NCBI GenBank assembly: GCA_051155775.1
Contig: DAXETV010000012.1
Location: 32,631 to 96,630, forward strand
Direction: 5' to 3'
Length of the DNA stretch: 64,000 nucleotides
DNA from: CAYSCZ01 sp051155775
Lineage (GTDB): Bacteria > Bacteroidota > Bacteroidia > Cytophagales > Cyclobacteriaceae
The translations under genes were made by a program, and so were the position numbers. Of this stretch, positions 34,234 to 43,135 are shown piece after piece. Position 1 is the first letter of the stretch, and each line of letters begins with the position of its first letter. The notes beneath the pieces were generated by a model, which was given only the letters and a program-made list of their open reading frames with translations, was not told the origin of the DNA and ran no database searches.

Positions 34234-34625
34234 TGGCCTCGGTTTTTAGCAAAATCGTAAATAGAGAGATACCAGCTCATATAATCGCTGAAAATACTCA
34301 TTGCCTGGCTTTCTTGGACATAAATCCACTGGTAGTCGGCCATTGTCTGGTGGTACCCAAACAAGAAGTCGATTATTTTTTTGATCTACCGGATGAATTA
34401 TACACCGAACTAATGCTATTCGCAAAATATGTATCAGGTGGAATAAAAAAGTCCATCACTTGCTTGAGGGTTGGAGTATCAGTTGTCGGTTTGGAGATCC
34501 CTCACGCCCACGTCCATCTTATCCCCATGAATAATATGGATGATATGAATTTTTCCCGTAACAAATTAAGCCCGGGTCACAAAGAGCTTGACGAAATAGC
34601 GACCTTAATAAAAGGTAATCTTTGA
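34233..34625 (+). CDS. HIT-family hydrolase (Hint-type)
   Basis: A 130-residue histidine-triad protein that hydrolyses nucleoside phosphoramidates or related nucleotides. It begins SVFSKIVNREIPAHIIAEN, and the active site is PHAHVHLIPM near residue 90 (H-x-H-x-H). HCLAFLDINPLVVGHCLVVPK follows the family. It starts one base inside the greA stop; greA-HIT co-transcription is common in Bacteroidota. The 3' end is one base from the convergent ruvC. Confidence 0.93.
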   Translation: MASVFSKIVNREIPAHIIAENTHCLAFLDINPLVVGHCLVVPKQEVDYFFDLPDELYTELMLFAKYVSGGIKKSITCLRVGVSVVGLEIPHAHVHLIPMNNMDDMNFSRNKLSPGHKELDEIATLIKGNL

Positions 34626-34626
34626 C

Positions 34627-35187
34627 CTATTTCATTCTATCGGGGTTTTCAGAAATAAACGATTTCCAATTGGAATAATTTTTTTTGGTAGGCACTCCTC
34701 TTTGGAAATGATGACATAGCGCAACTGCCAAGGCATCAGTTGCATCAAGTAATTTTTCATCATGCTTAAATGATAATAAACGCTGAAGCATCGCTGATAC
34801 CTGTTCTTTAGAAGCATTTCCATTTCCGGTTACTGATTGTTTCACTTTCCTGGGAGCATAGTCAGTGATGGGTATTTCCCTGGATAGAGCAGCAGCCATA
34901 GCTACCCCCTGGGCCCTACCCAATTTTAACATCACTTGAATGTTTTTACCATAAAATGGAGCTTCCAGTGCCACATGGTCCGGTTTGTAATCATCTATAA
35001 TACCGGTGACCCGCTCAAAAATTTTTTTTAATCTTAATTCATGGCTTTCATATTTATTTAGCTGGATTACACCATATTGAATTAATTTAACTTGATCTCT
35101 TAATACTTCAATTATGCCATATCCCATTATATTCGTGCCGGGGTCAAGGCCTAATATTATTTTCTCTTTCGTTTTTTGTTTAATCAA
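34627..35187 (-). CDS. ruvC: Holliday-junction resolvase RuvC
   Basis: Endonuclease that resolves Holliday junctions. The 186-residue length is normal. The catalytic acidic residues appear in ILGLDPGTNIMGYG (D15), ALEAPFYGKN (E), and DATDALAVALCHH (two D). No ruvA or ruvB is close by. It diverges from the gene at 35196 with an 8-base gap between start codons, so the two promoters must overlap the opposite coding sequences. Confidence 0.96.
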   Translation of the reverse strand: MIKQKTKEKIILGLDPGTNIMGYGIIEVLRDQVKLIQYGVIQLNKYESHELRLKKIFERVTGIIDDYKPDHVALEAPFYGKNIQVMLKLGRAQGVAMAAALSREIPITDYAPRKVKQSVTGNGNASKEQVSAMLQRLLSFKHDEKLLDATDALAVALCHHFQRGVPTKKNYSNWKSFISENPDRMK

Positions 35188-35195
35188 TACTATGA

Positions 35196-36149
35196 ATGTT
35201 GGGTACTGTTAATGTACAATATAAAAACCTTGATAATTGGGGTAAACTCACAATTTTTTTTATTAAGCTGGGGGTCATTAGCTATTGCTTATATTATTTA
35301 TTAATTCTGATCTACGACAAATGGCACTTCCTAAGCGCATCGATGAAAAATATCTTTTTTGAAAATGAATTGATCTTGATCATTGTCTTTTTATTGATGC
35401 CATTAAATTGGCTAACTGAATCCTTAAAATGGTATTTACTTTGTCAAAGGATATCTCCCCAGATAAGTTTTAAGCAAGCATTTAAAAGCATACTTACCGG
35501 CTTATCACTTAATCATATCATACCCATGGGTTTGGGTAAATTATCAGGCCGGGTACTGGCAATTCAATTTGGAAAAAAAACAGATTTAATAAAAGCACAT
35601 ATACTGAATCAATCCAGCCAATTTTCAACAACACTAACATTTGGCTTGCTCAGTGTTGGATTCTTCTTTTATGAAGAAATCAAAACTAACATGCCAACTA
35701 TCTTAATCTGTATTTTTTCAGTGGCTTCGTTTTCCTTTTTTTATATTAAAAAATACAGTGCTTCAATATTGACTAAATACCAACAGCTAAAGCATAAAAT
35801 TAAATTTAAAGATATTGGTATTAACCTACTCCTTTCTATGGTTAGGTTCAATATTTTTTCGTTTCAAATGTTTTTATTGTTCAAGATCGCTGGCATAGCA
35901 CTACCAGACTTTGTGGTATACTTCGGAGTCTGTTGGGTTATGTTATTTAAAACAATCATACCCTCTTTCACTTTCTTAAGTGACTTAGGGATTAGGGAGT
36001 TCTCAGCTATATTATTTTTCGAATCCTATGATGTCACGCCAGTGATTGTATTAAGCGCCACGCTGATCATATGGGGAATAAATATACTGATTCCCTCTAT
36101 TCTTGGGGCATTTTTTATTTTACAACTGAAAATACTTAAAAAATGCTGA
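35196..36149 (+). CDS. Lysylphosphatidylglycerol-synthase-like transmembrane (flippase-type) protein
   Basis: A 317-residue integral membrane protein with about eight helices, of the YbhN/AglD_N (lysylphosphatidylglycerol synthase TM) family. It shows NWLTESLKWYLLCQRI, the polar SLNHIIPMGLGKLSGRV segment, and a C-terminal FTFLSDLGIREFSAI segment typical of the family. Such proteins move or present lipid-linked substrates. It opens a seven-gene run to 41194 and overlaps the next gene by seven bases. No SD is seen; ATG at 35196 gives the shortest clean start. Confidence 0.85.
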   Translation: MLGTVNVQYKNLDNWGKLTIFFIKLGVISYCLYYLLILIYDKWHFLSASMKNIFFENELILIIVFLLMPLNWLTESLKWYLLCQRISPQISFKQAFKSILTGLSLNHIIPMGLGKLSGRVLAIQFGKKTDLIKAHILNQSSQFSTTLTFGLLSVGFFFYEEIKTNMPTILICIFSVASFSFFYIKKYSASILTKYQQLKHKIKFKDIGINLLLSMVRFNIFSFQMFLLFKIAGIALPDFVVYFGVCWVMLFKTIIPSFTFLSDLGIREFSAILFFESYDVTPVIVLSATLIIWGINILIPSILGAFFILQLKILKKC

Positions 36150-37267
36150 TCGCTATTTTAATTGGTATTGTCTTATACTCATTAATTGTGCTTCTGCTTC
36201 TTAGAGCTTGGTTAAAGATTAACCAACCAAAAGATGGTAAAATCTTAAATATAAAAAAAATAAGCGTAGTGGTTCCGGTAAGAAATGAAGAAGAAAATAT
36301 TGAAAGCCTGCTTAATGACCTGATCAACCAGAACTATCCTGATGATGATTATGAAATTATAGTGGTGGATGATGACTCTGATGATGATACCATGACTATT
36401 GTGAATAGAAAAAAACTTGAAGCGAATAACCTGGAATCTATCAAATTGGGCGCTAAAAAGAACTTTAATGGCTCATTTAAAAAAGTCGCGATTAGTACAG
36501 CTATTAAACATGCTCACGGGGATATTATAGCATGTACTGATGGAGATTGTCGCCTAAGTGAAAATTGGCTCTCATCAATCAACCAGGCTTTCGATGAAAC
36601 TAAATCAGATATGATTCTTGGCCCGGTAATATTGAATGGACAAAAAACAATTCAGAAGTTTGTTTCCGTGGAATTCTCCATTTTACATAGCATTGGTGTT
36701 TCCTCTTTGGCACTTGGGATACCTACCTTTTGTAACGGGGCAAACCTTGCTTATAGAAAATACATTTTTAAAGCGGTTAATGGATATGAGGGAAACCTAC
36801 ACCTACCTTCAGGTGATGATGAATTTCTTATGCATAAAATATTTGCTAAAAATCCGGATAAAGTTAATTTCAATAAGTCTATTGAGGCTGTTGCCACCTC
36901 CAAAGCACCCGCCACATGGAATGCGTTAATCAATCAAAGGGTACGATGGGCAAGTAAATGGCCTCATTATGAAAACAAAACATCAATATTTCTGGCTGTA
37001 ATCACTTTTTTCTTTTTTTTATCAAATGGTTTACTTATAATCTTCTTTTTGGCAGGAATAATTGAATTAAAATTATTATTAATCTTTTTTGGAATTAAAC
37101 TTATCGTAGATGGCACATACTATAGACAGATAAGCAAATTTTTTAGAAAAAAAGCATTAACCGATAAATTGATTGTACTCGAATTTATCTATCCATTTTT
37201 TGTAATATTTCTTGGTTTTGCCTCTATTTTTGGGAAATATAAATGGAAAGGAAGAGCTTATAAATGA
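36143..37267 (+). CDS. Family 2 glycosyltransferase, membrane-anchored
   Basis: A 374-residue processive-type GT2. An N-terminal membrane helix (about 3-25) is followed by the GT-A domain with ISVVVPVRNEEENIESLL, DYEIIVVDDDSDDDT, ACTDGDCRLSENWL (DxD-like), FCNGANLAYRK, GDDEFLMHK, and the QRVRWASKW motif (Q/RxxRW-like), which places it with cellulose/chitin-synthase-like enzymes. Two or three C-terminal helices follow. It is translated from within the flippase gene end (overlap 7 bases) and its stop overlaps the next start (ATGA). Confidence 0.92.
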   Translation: MLIAILIGIVLYSLIVLLLLRAWLKINQPKDGKILNIKKISVVVPVRNEEENIESLLNDLINQNYPDDDYEIIVVDDDSDDDTMTIVNRKKLEANNLESIKLGAKKNFNGSFKKVAISTAIKHAHGDIIACTDGDCRLSENWLSSINQAFDETKSDMILGPVILNGQKTIQKFVSVEFSILHSIGVSSLALGIPTFCNGANLAYRKYIFKAVNGYEGNLHLPSGDDEFLMHKIFAKNPDKVNFNKSIEAVATSKAPATWNALINQRVRWASKWPHYENKTSIFLAVITFFFFLSNGLLIIFFLAGIIELKLLLIFFGIKLIVDGTYYRQISKFFRKKALTDKLIVLEFIYPFFVIFLGFASIFGKYKWKGRAYK

Positions 37268-37518
37268 GCGACCTTGAATTTTCTATACTTGATGAATTAT
37301 ATTTTGTCAAATCATTTACAGAATTGATTGAAGTGTGTGATTTAGATAATGATGAATTAAAGAAATTACTTGGTAAAATGCATAGGAAAGGTTGGATCAA
37401 AATCCTTAAAGATTCCCAAAATGAAGTGCCGGAAGAGGATTTTGATTTTGAGGTGCTTTACAAACAGTATTACTACGTCGCCAGTAAAATGGGACTGTTA
37501 GCTCACAACACAATCTAG
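37264..37518 (+). CDS. Small protein, possible winged-helix, in the GT2 operon
   Basis: An 84-residue acidic protein. The pattern FSILDELYFVKSFTELIEVC then LDNDELKKLLGKMHRKGWIKI is compatible with a winged helix: helix, turn, recognition helix, then a strand. The tail VLYKQYYYVASKMGLLAHN is unfamiliar. Overlaps the GT2 stop by four bases (ATGA), so translation is coupled. I do not recognise the family; a regulatory role in the operon is only a guess. Confidence 0.65.
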   Translation: MSDLEFSILDELYFVKSFTELIEVCDLDNDELKKLLGKMHRKGWIKILKDSQNEVPEEDFDFEVLYKQYYYVASKMGLLAHNTI

Positions 37519-37530
37519 AAACTCTAAATT

Positions 37531-38730
37531 TTGGCCAAAAGTGATTTAAAAGACCTTCAGTTAAATGCCTTGCTTGAGATTACCCAAGCAATAAATAATA
37601 ATATATCCGAAGAATCACTCTACAAAATTTACAGATTTACGCTATTGGCTAACCTAAATATCGAAAAATTATCACTCTTCGTTTTGGAAGATGAGTGGGA
37701 TTGTAAGGTGAACTTCGGCACTAAGTATGATTACTCCAATTACATGCTTCCTTCCAGCATTCGTTCCCTCCAACACATTGACGATATAGAATTAACAGGA
37801 AATCTTTCGGAATTTGAATCCTATTTTCCTGTGTCCCATAAAAATAGATTGCTCGCAATAGTTTTTTTAAAAGAATCAGATCATTGTGATAGAAATAAAT
37901 CATCAAAACACAACGCTTTTCTAAGGGCAGTCACAAACATTATCCTGGTAGCTATAGAAAACAAAAAATTAGCTCGAAGACAAATAGAACAAGAGGCTTA
38001 TAGAAGAGAATTAGAAATTGCTCAAAGAGTTCAACATTATCTCTTCCCAAAAGAACTTCCCAATGACAATAAACTAACAATTGAGGCCAGTTATCTTCCG
38101 CACCAGAATGTTGGTGGGGATTATTATGATTATATCCCGCTCCCAGACCACAATTTTGTGATTTGTATAGCAGACGTTTCTGGCAAAGGGGTACCTGCAG
38201 CAATAATCATGTCCAATTTTCAGGCTTCCTTAAGAACTTTACTTCGCAAGACTAATGACTTGAAAGACATTGTGGTAGAATTAAACCATCTAATACATAA
38301 CAATAGCAATGGTGAAACTTTCATAACCTTTTTTATTGGCTTGTATCACAGCCATAGCCATGAATTAAAATACATTAATTGTGGCCATAATCCGCCAGTT
38401 GTGTTCACAGCAGGAAGGAATTATAAGATGTTGGATATTGGAACAACAATTTTGGGTATGTTCAATCCAATTCCATTCATTAATGAAGGTCATGTCGTAT
38501 TTAAAGATGACATTTTACTCTTTGCCTACACGGATGGAATCACAGAGGCATTGAACAAGCAAGGCGAAGAATTTGGAGTTGAGCGTCTAATGAAGGTCAT
38601 CAACAAAAACAGAAACAAAAAACTTGTTCGGGTCCATGAAGAGATATTCCGGGGCCTTGATAATTTCAGAGAAGACACACCTTTAAAAGACGACGTTACA
38701 ATGCTCTCCTGTAAAATAATTATTAATTGA
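37531..38730 (+). CDS. SpoIIE/RsbU-type PP2C phosphatase with an N-terminal GAF-like domain
   Basis: A 399-residue serine phosphatase of the partner-switching type. The N-terminal part (about 10-150) resembles a GAF sensor domain; a helical linker (ARRQIEQEAYRRELEIAQRVQ) connects it to the PP2C domain. Metal ligands lie in VGGDYYDY, IADVSGKGVPAA, FAYTDGITEAL and LKDDVTMLSCKI. Start is TTG at 37531, 12 bases after the previous stop; no ATG fits. Such enzymes act on an anti-sigma-factor antagonist, but no STAS or HPK-like anti-sigma gene is seen in the window. The next gene starts in its stop codon (TTGA). Confidence 0.9.
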   Translation: MAKSDLKDLQLNALLEITQAINNNISEESLYKIYRFTLLANLNIEKLSLFVLEDEWDCKVNFGTKYDYSNYMLPSSIRSLQHIDDIELTGNLSEFESYFPVSHKNRLLAIVFLKESDHCDRNKSSKHNAFLRAVTNIILVAIENKKLARRQIEQEAYRRELEIAQRVQHYLFPKELPNDNKLTIEASYLPHQNVGGDYYDYIPLPDHNFVICIADVSGKGVPAAIIMSNFQASLRTLLRKTNDLKDIVVELNHLIHNNSNGETFITFFIGLYHSHSHELKYINCGHNPPVVFTAGRNYKMLDIGTTILGMFNPIPFINEGHVVFKDDILLFAYTDGITEALNKQGEEFGVERLMKVINKNRNKKLVRVHEEIFRGLDNFREDTPLKDDVTMLSCKIIIN

Positions 38731-39362
38731 AAAAATACTTTTTCAAGACACCCAAACTGCTTAAAAACTTATATCCCAACTTAATCTGGGATATAAAATC
38801 AACCAATAATTCACTATTCTTAACTTTTGATGATGGTCCTTCTCCAATAACAACGCCATTTATATTGAAAACATTAAAAAAATATGATGCCATGGGAAGC
38901 TTTTTTTGTGTTGGTGAAAATATTGTGAGATATAAAGAAGTTGCATTATCAATTTTAAAAGCGGGTCATATGATAGGTAACCATACCCAAAATCATTTGA
39001 ATGGATGGAAAGTTAAGGATAAGGAGTATCTTCAAAATGTTCAAAAGTGTAACGAAACATTAAATAGCATCCTTAATTTATCCAATGATTATTTCAGGCC
39101 ACCATATGGTAGAATAAAAGCTTCTCAGATCAAGTTATTAAATCCAAACTATAAAATAATTATGTGGGACTATCTAACCGGAGACTTTGATATGACATTA
39201 GATAAAAAAATGTGCGTTTCAAGGTTTAAAAAATCAGAAATTCAATCAGGGTCAATTATTGTGTTTCATGATAATCCCAAAGCTGTTGAGAAATTACATT
39301 ATGTACTTCCAAGATTTCTAGATCATTTTAATAATATTGGATTTACATTCAAAAAACTTTAA
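38727..39362 (+). CDS. Polysaccharide deacetylase (NodB-type)
   Basis: A 211-residue carbohydrate esterase family 4 enzyme that removes N-acetyl groups from amino sugars. The five NodB motifs are recognisable: TFDDGPSP (Asp base and metal Asp), GNHTQNH (metal histidines), RPPYGR, WDYLTGDFD and IVFHDNPKA. It lacks a signal peptide, so it acts on the cytosolic side or on lipid-linked intermediates. Start is TTG inside the previous stop (TTGA). Gene order beside a glycosyltransferase and flippase-like protein hints at a common polysaccharide pathway. Confidence 0.93.
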   Translation: MKKYFFKTPKLLKNLYPNLIWDIKSTNNSLFLTFDDGPSPITTPFILKTLKKYDAMGSFFCVGENIVRYKEVALSILKAGHMIGNHTQNHLNGWKVKDKEYLQNVQKCNETLNSILNLSNDYFRPPYGRIKASQIKLLNPNYKIIMWDYLTGDFDMTLDKKMCVSRFKKSEIQSGSIIVFHDNPKAVEKLHYVLPRFLDHFNNIGFTFKKL

Positions 39363-39365
39363 GCT

Positions 39366-40133
39366 ATGGAAATAATTGATACTCACGCTCATATATATCT
39401 GAAAGATTTTAAAGACGATATTAACGAAATAATTAACCGGGCTTCTGATTTGGGTGTTTCTAAAATTCTAATGCCTAATATCGATTCTGAAACAATAGAC
39501 GATATGTTAGAATTGGAGTATAAATTTCCTGATATATGTGTGCCGATGATAGGATTGCACCCCTGCTCTGTCGATAAAAACTTTGAAAAAGAATTGTACA
39601 TTGTCGACGACTGGCTGAAAAAAAAGAGCTTTTGTGCAGTTGGAGAGATGGGATTAGACTTGTATTGGGACAAAACAACACTTGAGTACCAGGAAGAAGC
39701 TTTCCGGATACAATGTCAGTTAGCAATTGAATATGATTTGCCGATAGTAATACATTCCAGAGAAGCTACCCAAAATGCGATTAATTTAGTTACGGAATTT
39801 AAAGATGACAATATAAAAGGTGTTTTTCATTGTTTTACTGGTTCAGAGGATGAAGCCAATGAAATAATAGATCTCAATTTTTACCTTGGTATTGGAGGGG
39901 TGGTAACCTTCAAAAATGGCGGGCTGGATAATTTTTTAAATCAAATCAACCTAAAGCAGATAGTATTGGAAACCGATAGCCCTTATTTATCTCCAACGCC
40001 GAATCGGGGGAAAAGAAATGAACCATATAATCTTTTGTATATCTATAAAAAATTACAAGAATTATATAATAAATCAGCAGCTGAGGTTCTGCAGTCTACA
40101 TCTGAAAATGCTAGAGATTTATTTCTAAGATGA
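39366..40133 (+). CDS. TatD-family metal-dependent hydrolase (DNase)
   Basis: A 255-residue TIM-barrel hydrolase. It starts IIDTHAHIYLKDFKDDI (HxH metal site), then GLHPCSVDKN, AVGEMGLDLYWD (metal Glu), IVIHSREA, GVFHCFTGS and LETDSPYLSPTPNRGKRNEP, all typical TatD motifs. TatD-type enzymes act as 3'-5' exonucleases on damaged DNA or RNA, or as tRNA and peptide hydrolases. It is 3 bases downstream of the deacetylase, and its stop overlaps the asparaginase start (ATGA). Confidence 0.95.
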   Translation: MEIIDTHAHIYLKDFKDDINEIINRASDLGVSKILMPNIDSETIDDMLELEYKFPDICVPMIGLHPCSVDKNFEKELYIVDDWLKKKSFCAVGEMGLDLYWDKTTLEYQEEAFRIQCQLAIEYDLPIVIHSREATQNAINLVTEFKDDNIKGVFHCFTGSEDEANEIIDLNFYLGIGGVVTFKNGGLDNFLNQINLKQIVLETDSPYLSPTPNRGKRNEPYNLLYIYKKLQELYNKSAAEVLQSTSENARDLFLR

Positions 40134-41194
40134 ATTATAAAATTATCAATATAAACACATCCGCTTCTGATGATCCTGCGTCATCCATATTGATAATTTA
40201 TACAGGTGGCACCTTTGGTATGGTTTACAATGAAGATGGCGCGTTAATCCCGTTTAATTTTGGTGCTGTACTTGAAAAAATTCCTGAGTTAAGATACTTG
40301 GAAATTAAAATTACAGTCATTTCTTTTCCAAAACCTACCGACTCATCAAGTATAGATATTACACACTGGCAGTCAATAGGTTATATTATTTATGAAAATT
40401 ATTCTCAATACGATGGCTTCGTAATTCTTCATGGTACCGATACCATGGCCTATTCAGCATCAGCACTGAGTTTTATGCTAGAGGGCTTGAACAAACCTGT
40501 CATCTTCACAGGGGCACAAATTCCGATCGGAAAAATCAGGTCTGACGCCCGTGAAAATTTAGTAACTGCCCTTGAAATAGCATCTCAAAAGAAAAATAAT
40601 TTACCTGTAATCAATGAGGTTTGCATATATTTTAATCATTTTTTGTTAAGAGGAAACAGGTCTCAAAAAGTTAGAAGCAGCACATTTGCTGCTTTTGAGT
40701 CCTACAGCTATCCTTTTTTGGCAGAATCCGGTATTACTATTGAATATAACCATGCCTTTTTACTTCCATTTCAAACAAACAGGTTGAAACTATTACATCA
40801 GTTTGAAACAAACATTGCTTTAATAAAATTATTTCCTAACATGTCTCGGGAATTGGTTGAAAATATTTTTCAAACACCTAAGTTACGGGGAGTTATTTTA
40901 GAAACTTACGGATCCGGAAATATACCGGGCAGTAAATGGTTTATCGATTATCTAATAAATGCAATTAAAAATAAAATTACAATACTCAATATCTCACAAG
41001 CCGTTGGAGGAGAGGTTGTACATGGCAGATATTTGAACAGCCGGGCACTGGAAGATATTGGTGTAATAAGTGGAAGGGATATTACGCTGGAGGCGGGAAT
41101 CACCAAACTAATGCATGTACTTGGTAACGAGCAAAAATCCGACATCATAGGCTATCAATTAAGCATCCCACTGCGCGGAGAAATGGATTATTGA
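40130..41194 (+). CDS. Type I L-asparaginase
   Basis: A 354-residue cytoplasmic asparaginase. The nucleophilic Thr lies in ILIIYTGGTFGMVYNEDGA and the second Thr-Asp pair in VILHGTDTMAYSASAL; the catalytic Lys is in IGKIRSDARENL. There is no signal peptide, so type I (low-affinity, cytosolic) is preferred over the periplasmic type II. It ends the seven-gene run from 35196 and is 88 bases before tRNA-Ser. Start overlaps the tatD stop by four bases. Confidence 0.94.
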   Translation: MNYKIININTSASDDPASSILIIYTGGTFGMVYNEDGALIPFNFGAVLEKIPELRYLEIKITVISFPKPTDSSSIDITHWQSIGYIIYENYSQYDGFVILHGTDTMAYSASALSFMLEGLNKPVIFTGAQIPIGKIRSDARENLVTALEIASQKKNNLPVINEVCIYFNHFLLRGNRSQKVRSSTFAAFESYSYPFLAESGITIEYNHAFLLPFQTNRLKLLHQFETNIALIKLFPNMSRELVENIFQTPKLRGVILETYGSGNIPGSKWFIDYLINAIKNKITILNISQAVGGEVVHGRYLNSRALEDIGVISGRDITLEAGITKLMHVLGNEQKSDIIGYQLSIPLRGEMDY

Positions 41195-41281
41195 GCCTGT
41201 TACAATTTATTAGTTAAATTTGGATAAACTCATTTTTATTGATTTATTTGTTAATGGAGAGTAGTAGGGTTTAATAAATTC

Positions 41282-41372
41282 GGAGAGGTGGCCGAGCGGC
41301 TGAAGGCGCACGCCTGGAAAGCGTGTATACGGGTATCCTCCTGTATCGAGGGTTCGAATCCCTCTCTCTCCG
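41282..41372 (+). tRNA. tRNA-Ser (anticodon GGA)
   Basis: The acceptor GGAGAGG (41282-41288) pairs with TCTCTCC (41365-41371, one G-U), with G41372 as discriminator. The anticodon stem-loop CGCCTGGAAAGCG gives GGA, which reads UCU and UCC serine codons. A long variable arm follows (TACGGGTATCCTCCTGTA), as expected for class II tRNA, then the T arm GGTTCGAATCC. CCA is not encoded. It lies between asparaginase and exbB. Confidence 0.97.
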
Positions 41373-41428
41373 CGATCTTTTGAAATTGTATAATGTATTA
41401 CATAACCTAACACATAGAATTTAAAACC

Positions 41429-42163
41429 ATGAAAAAGTTATTCGCAATTTTATTTTTCATAGGCATGCTTGCCTTTACTTCAACAGAATCTTATGCTCAG
41501 GATGATGCTGCAATGGAAACAGAGCAGTCTTTTCACCAGGCTATTAAAGAACAATTTATAGCAGGAGACTACCGATTCATGGGTATAGTTTTACTATGCC
41601 TTATTTTAGGTTTGGCGATTTCTATCGAGAGAATCATCACCTTGAACCTATCGACTACCAATACCAAGAAATTGTTAACAAAAATTGAAGACTCCCTCAA
41701 TTCGGGAGGCGTTGAAGCGGCAAAAGACATCTGTAGAAATACAAGGGGTCCAGTAGCATCTATTTTTATGCAGGGATTAATGAGAATGACTGAAGGGATA
41801 GAAATGGTTGAAAAATCAATCATATCATATGGCTCAGTTGAGATGGGTAAGTTGGAAAGGGGTATGGTATGGATATCACTGTTTATCTCGCTTGCTCCTA
41901 TGCTCGGTTTCATGGGTACTGTAATTGGAATGATCGGAGCATTTGATGCCATAGCAGAAGCAGGTGATGTTTCTCCGGCTTTGGTTGCTGGTGGTATTAA
42001 AATCGCACTTTTAACTACTGTAGGTGGTTTGATCGTTGCTGTTATCCTTCAGTTATTTTATAATTATTTAATCTCAAAGATTGACTCTCTAGTTAACACA
42101 ATGGAGGATGCGTCAATTACTTTGGTTGATATTCTGGTTAAGCACTCGCCATCTAAACAATAA
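41429..42163 (+). CDS. exbB: MotA/TolQ/ExbB proton-channel protein
   Basis: A 244-residue proton-channel subunit that powers TonB-type outer-membrane transport. It has an N-terminal signal-like helix ending near ESYAQ, helix 2 at about residues 50-67 (GIVLLCLILGLAISIERII), and the conserved C-terminal pair GMVWISLFISLAPMLGFMGT and IKIALLTTVGGLIVAVILQL. It is followed within 5 bases by a small membrane protein and two ExbD genes, the Bacteroidota four-gene arrangement. Confidence 0.92.
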   Translation: MKKLFAILFFIGMLAFTSTESYAQDDAAMETEQSFHQAIKEQFIAGDYRFMGIVLLCLILGLAISIERIITLNLSTTNTKKLLTKIEDSLNSGGVEAAKDICRNTRGPVASIFMQGLMRMTEGIEMVEKSIISYGSVEMGKLERGMVWISLFISLAPMLGFMGTVIGMIGAFDAIAEAGDVSPALVAGGIKIALLTTVGGLIVAVILQLFYNYLISKIDSLVNTMEDASITLVDILVKHSPSKQ

Positions 42164-42168
42164 TTGGT

Positions 42169-42492
42169 ATGGATTTTATTGATATTGCTTTATATGCAGG
42201 GTACGCTTTAGTATTAATTTGCGCATTTTTTGCTATTGTTTTACCACTAATTAATGCCATTGGTGATCCAAAAACTCTGGTAAAATCAGGAATTGGATTA
42301 CTTTTCATCGTTGTGGTATTTATAATTGGATACTCAATAGCAAGTGGAGAAATTACCCCAGACTATCAAAAATATGGAGTGGATGCAGGTTCATCAAAAC
42401 TTGTTGGCGGGGGAATTATTACCATGTATTTGTTGGTTTTAATAGCAGTAGTAGGTATTGTATATACGGAATTATCTAAATTATTTCAATAA
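42169..42492 (+). CDS. Small three-helix membrane protein of the ExbBD operon
   Basis: A 107-residue protein with three predicted membrane helices (about 8-28, 39-57 and 81-102), separated by a loop of mixed charge (ASGEITPDYQKYGVDAGSSK). It lies between ExbB and ExbD in a compact operon, starts 5 bases after exbB and ends on the base where the first exbD starts. Function is unknown; position suggests a channel accessory subunit. Confidence 0.82.
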   Translation: MDFIDIALYAGYALVLICAFFAIVLPLINAIGDPKTLVKSGIGLLFIVVVFIIGYSIASGEITPDYQKYGVDAGSSKLVGGGIITMYLLVLIAVVGIVYTELSKLFQ

Positions 42493-43133
42493 TGGCACGA
42501 AGCAAAAACCGAACTTCAACTGATGTGAATGCAGGTTCAATGGCTGATATTGCTTTCTTATTGTTAATCTTTTTCCTGGTTACAACCACGATAGCTAATG
42601 ATAAAGGTATTACAATGTTGTTACCTCCAAAACCTGATCCTAACCAACCACCGCCGGAAGTAACAAAGAATGATAGAAATATCTTTAAGATATTAGCCAA
42701 CTCCCAGGATAAATTACTAGTGGAAGACGAGCCATTAACTGATGTAGAAGAGCTGAAAGAAATGATAAAGAAATTCGTCCTGAATTTTGGTAACCCTGGC
42801 GAGGAAGGTGTTGAAATATTTAATAGCTTCCCCTCTTCTATGAAATCATATGTGAATTCGAATGGGCGAGACCCGGAAAGTTCAGACGACCCAACAGAAG
42901 CCATTGTTTCATTTAAAGCCGCCAGAGGCACAAGTTATGATTTGTACATAAGTGTCTTAGACGAAATTAATGCTGCTTATAATGAACTATACGGCGAAAG
43001 AGTAGGTATATCAGCGGATGAATTCCTGAAGCTTGATAGAGATGATCCCACTCAAAAAGAAATGTATGAAAAAGCTCGACAAGGTATTCCAAGAGCAATT
43101 TCTATTGCAGAACCAGACAAAATAAGAAGTTAA
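42492..43133 (+). CDS. exbD: ExbD-family biopolymer transporter, first copy
   Basis: A 213-residue ExbD/TolR protein with a short cytoplasmic start (MARSKNRTSTDVNAGSMADI), one membrane helix (IAFLLLIFFLVTTTI, about 20-34) that carries the critical Asp (D19), and a long periplasmic part. At 213 residues it is longer than usual ExbD because of an insert of about 60 residues (GNPGEEGVEIFNSFPSSMKS and following). It starts within the last base of the small membrane gene and is followed by a second ExbD gene. Confidence 0.92.
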   Translation: MARSKNRTSTDVNAGSMADIAFLLLIFFLVTTTIANDKGITMLLPPKPDPNQPPPEVTKNDRNIFKILANSQDKLLVEDEPLTDVEELKEMIKKFVLNFGNPGEEGVEIFNSFPSSMKSYVNSNGRDPESSDDPTEAIVSFKAARGTSYDLYISVLDEINAAYNELYGERVGISADEFLKLDRDDPTQKEMYEKARQGIPRAISIAEPDKIRS

Positions 43134-43135
43134 TC

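Noticed and set aside
41210..41413. Minus-strand ORF of 67 codons
   Set aside because: It runs through tRNA-Ser and is antisense to it.
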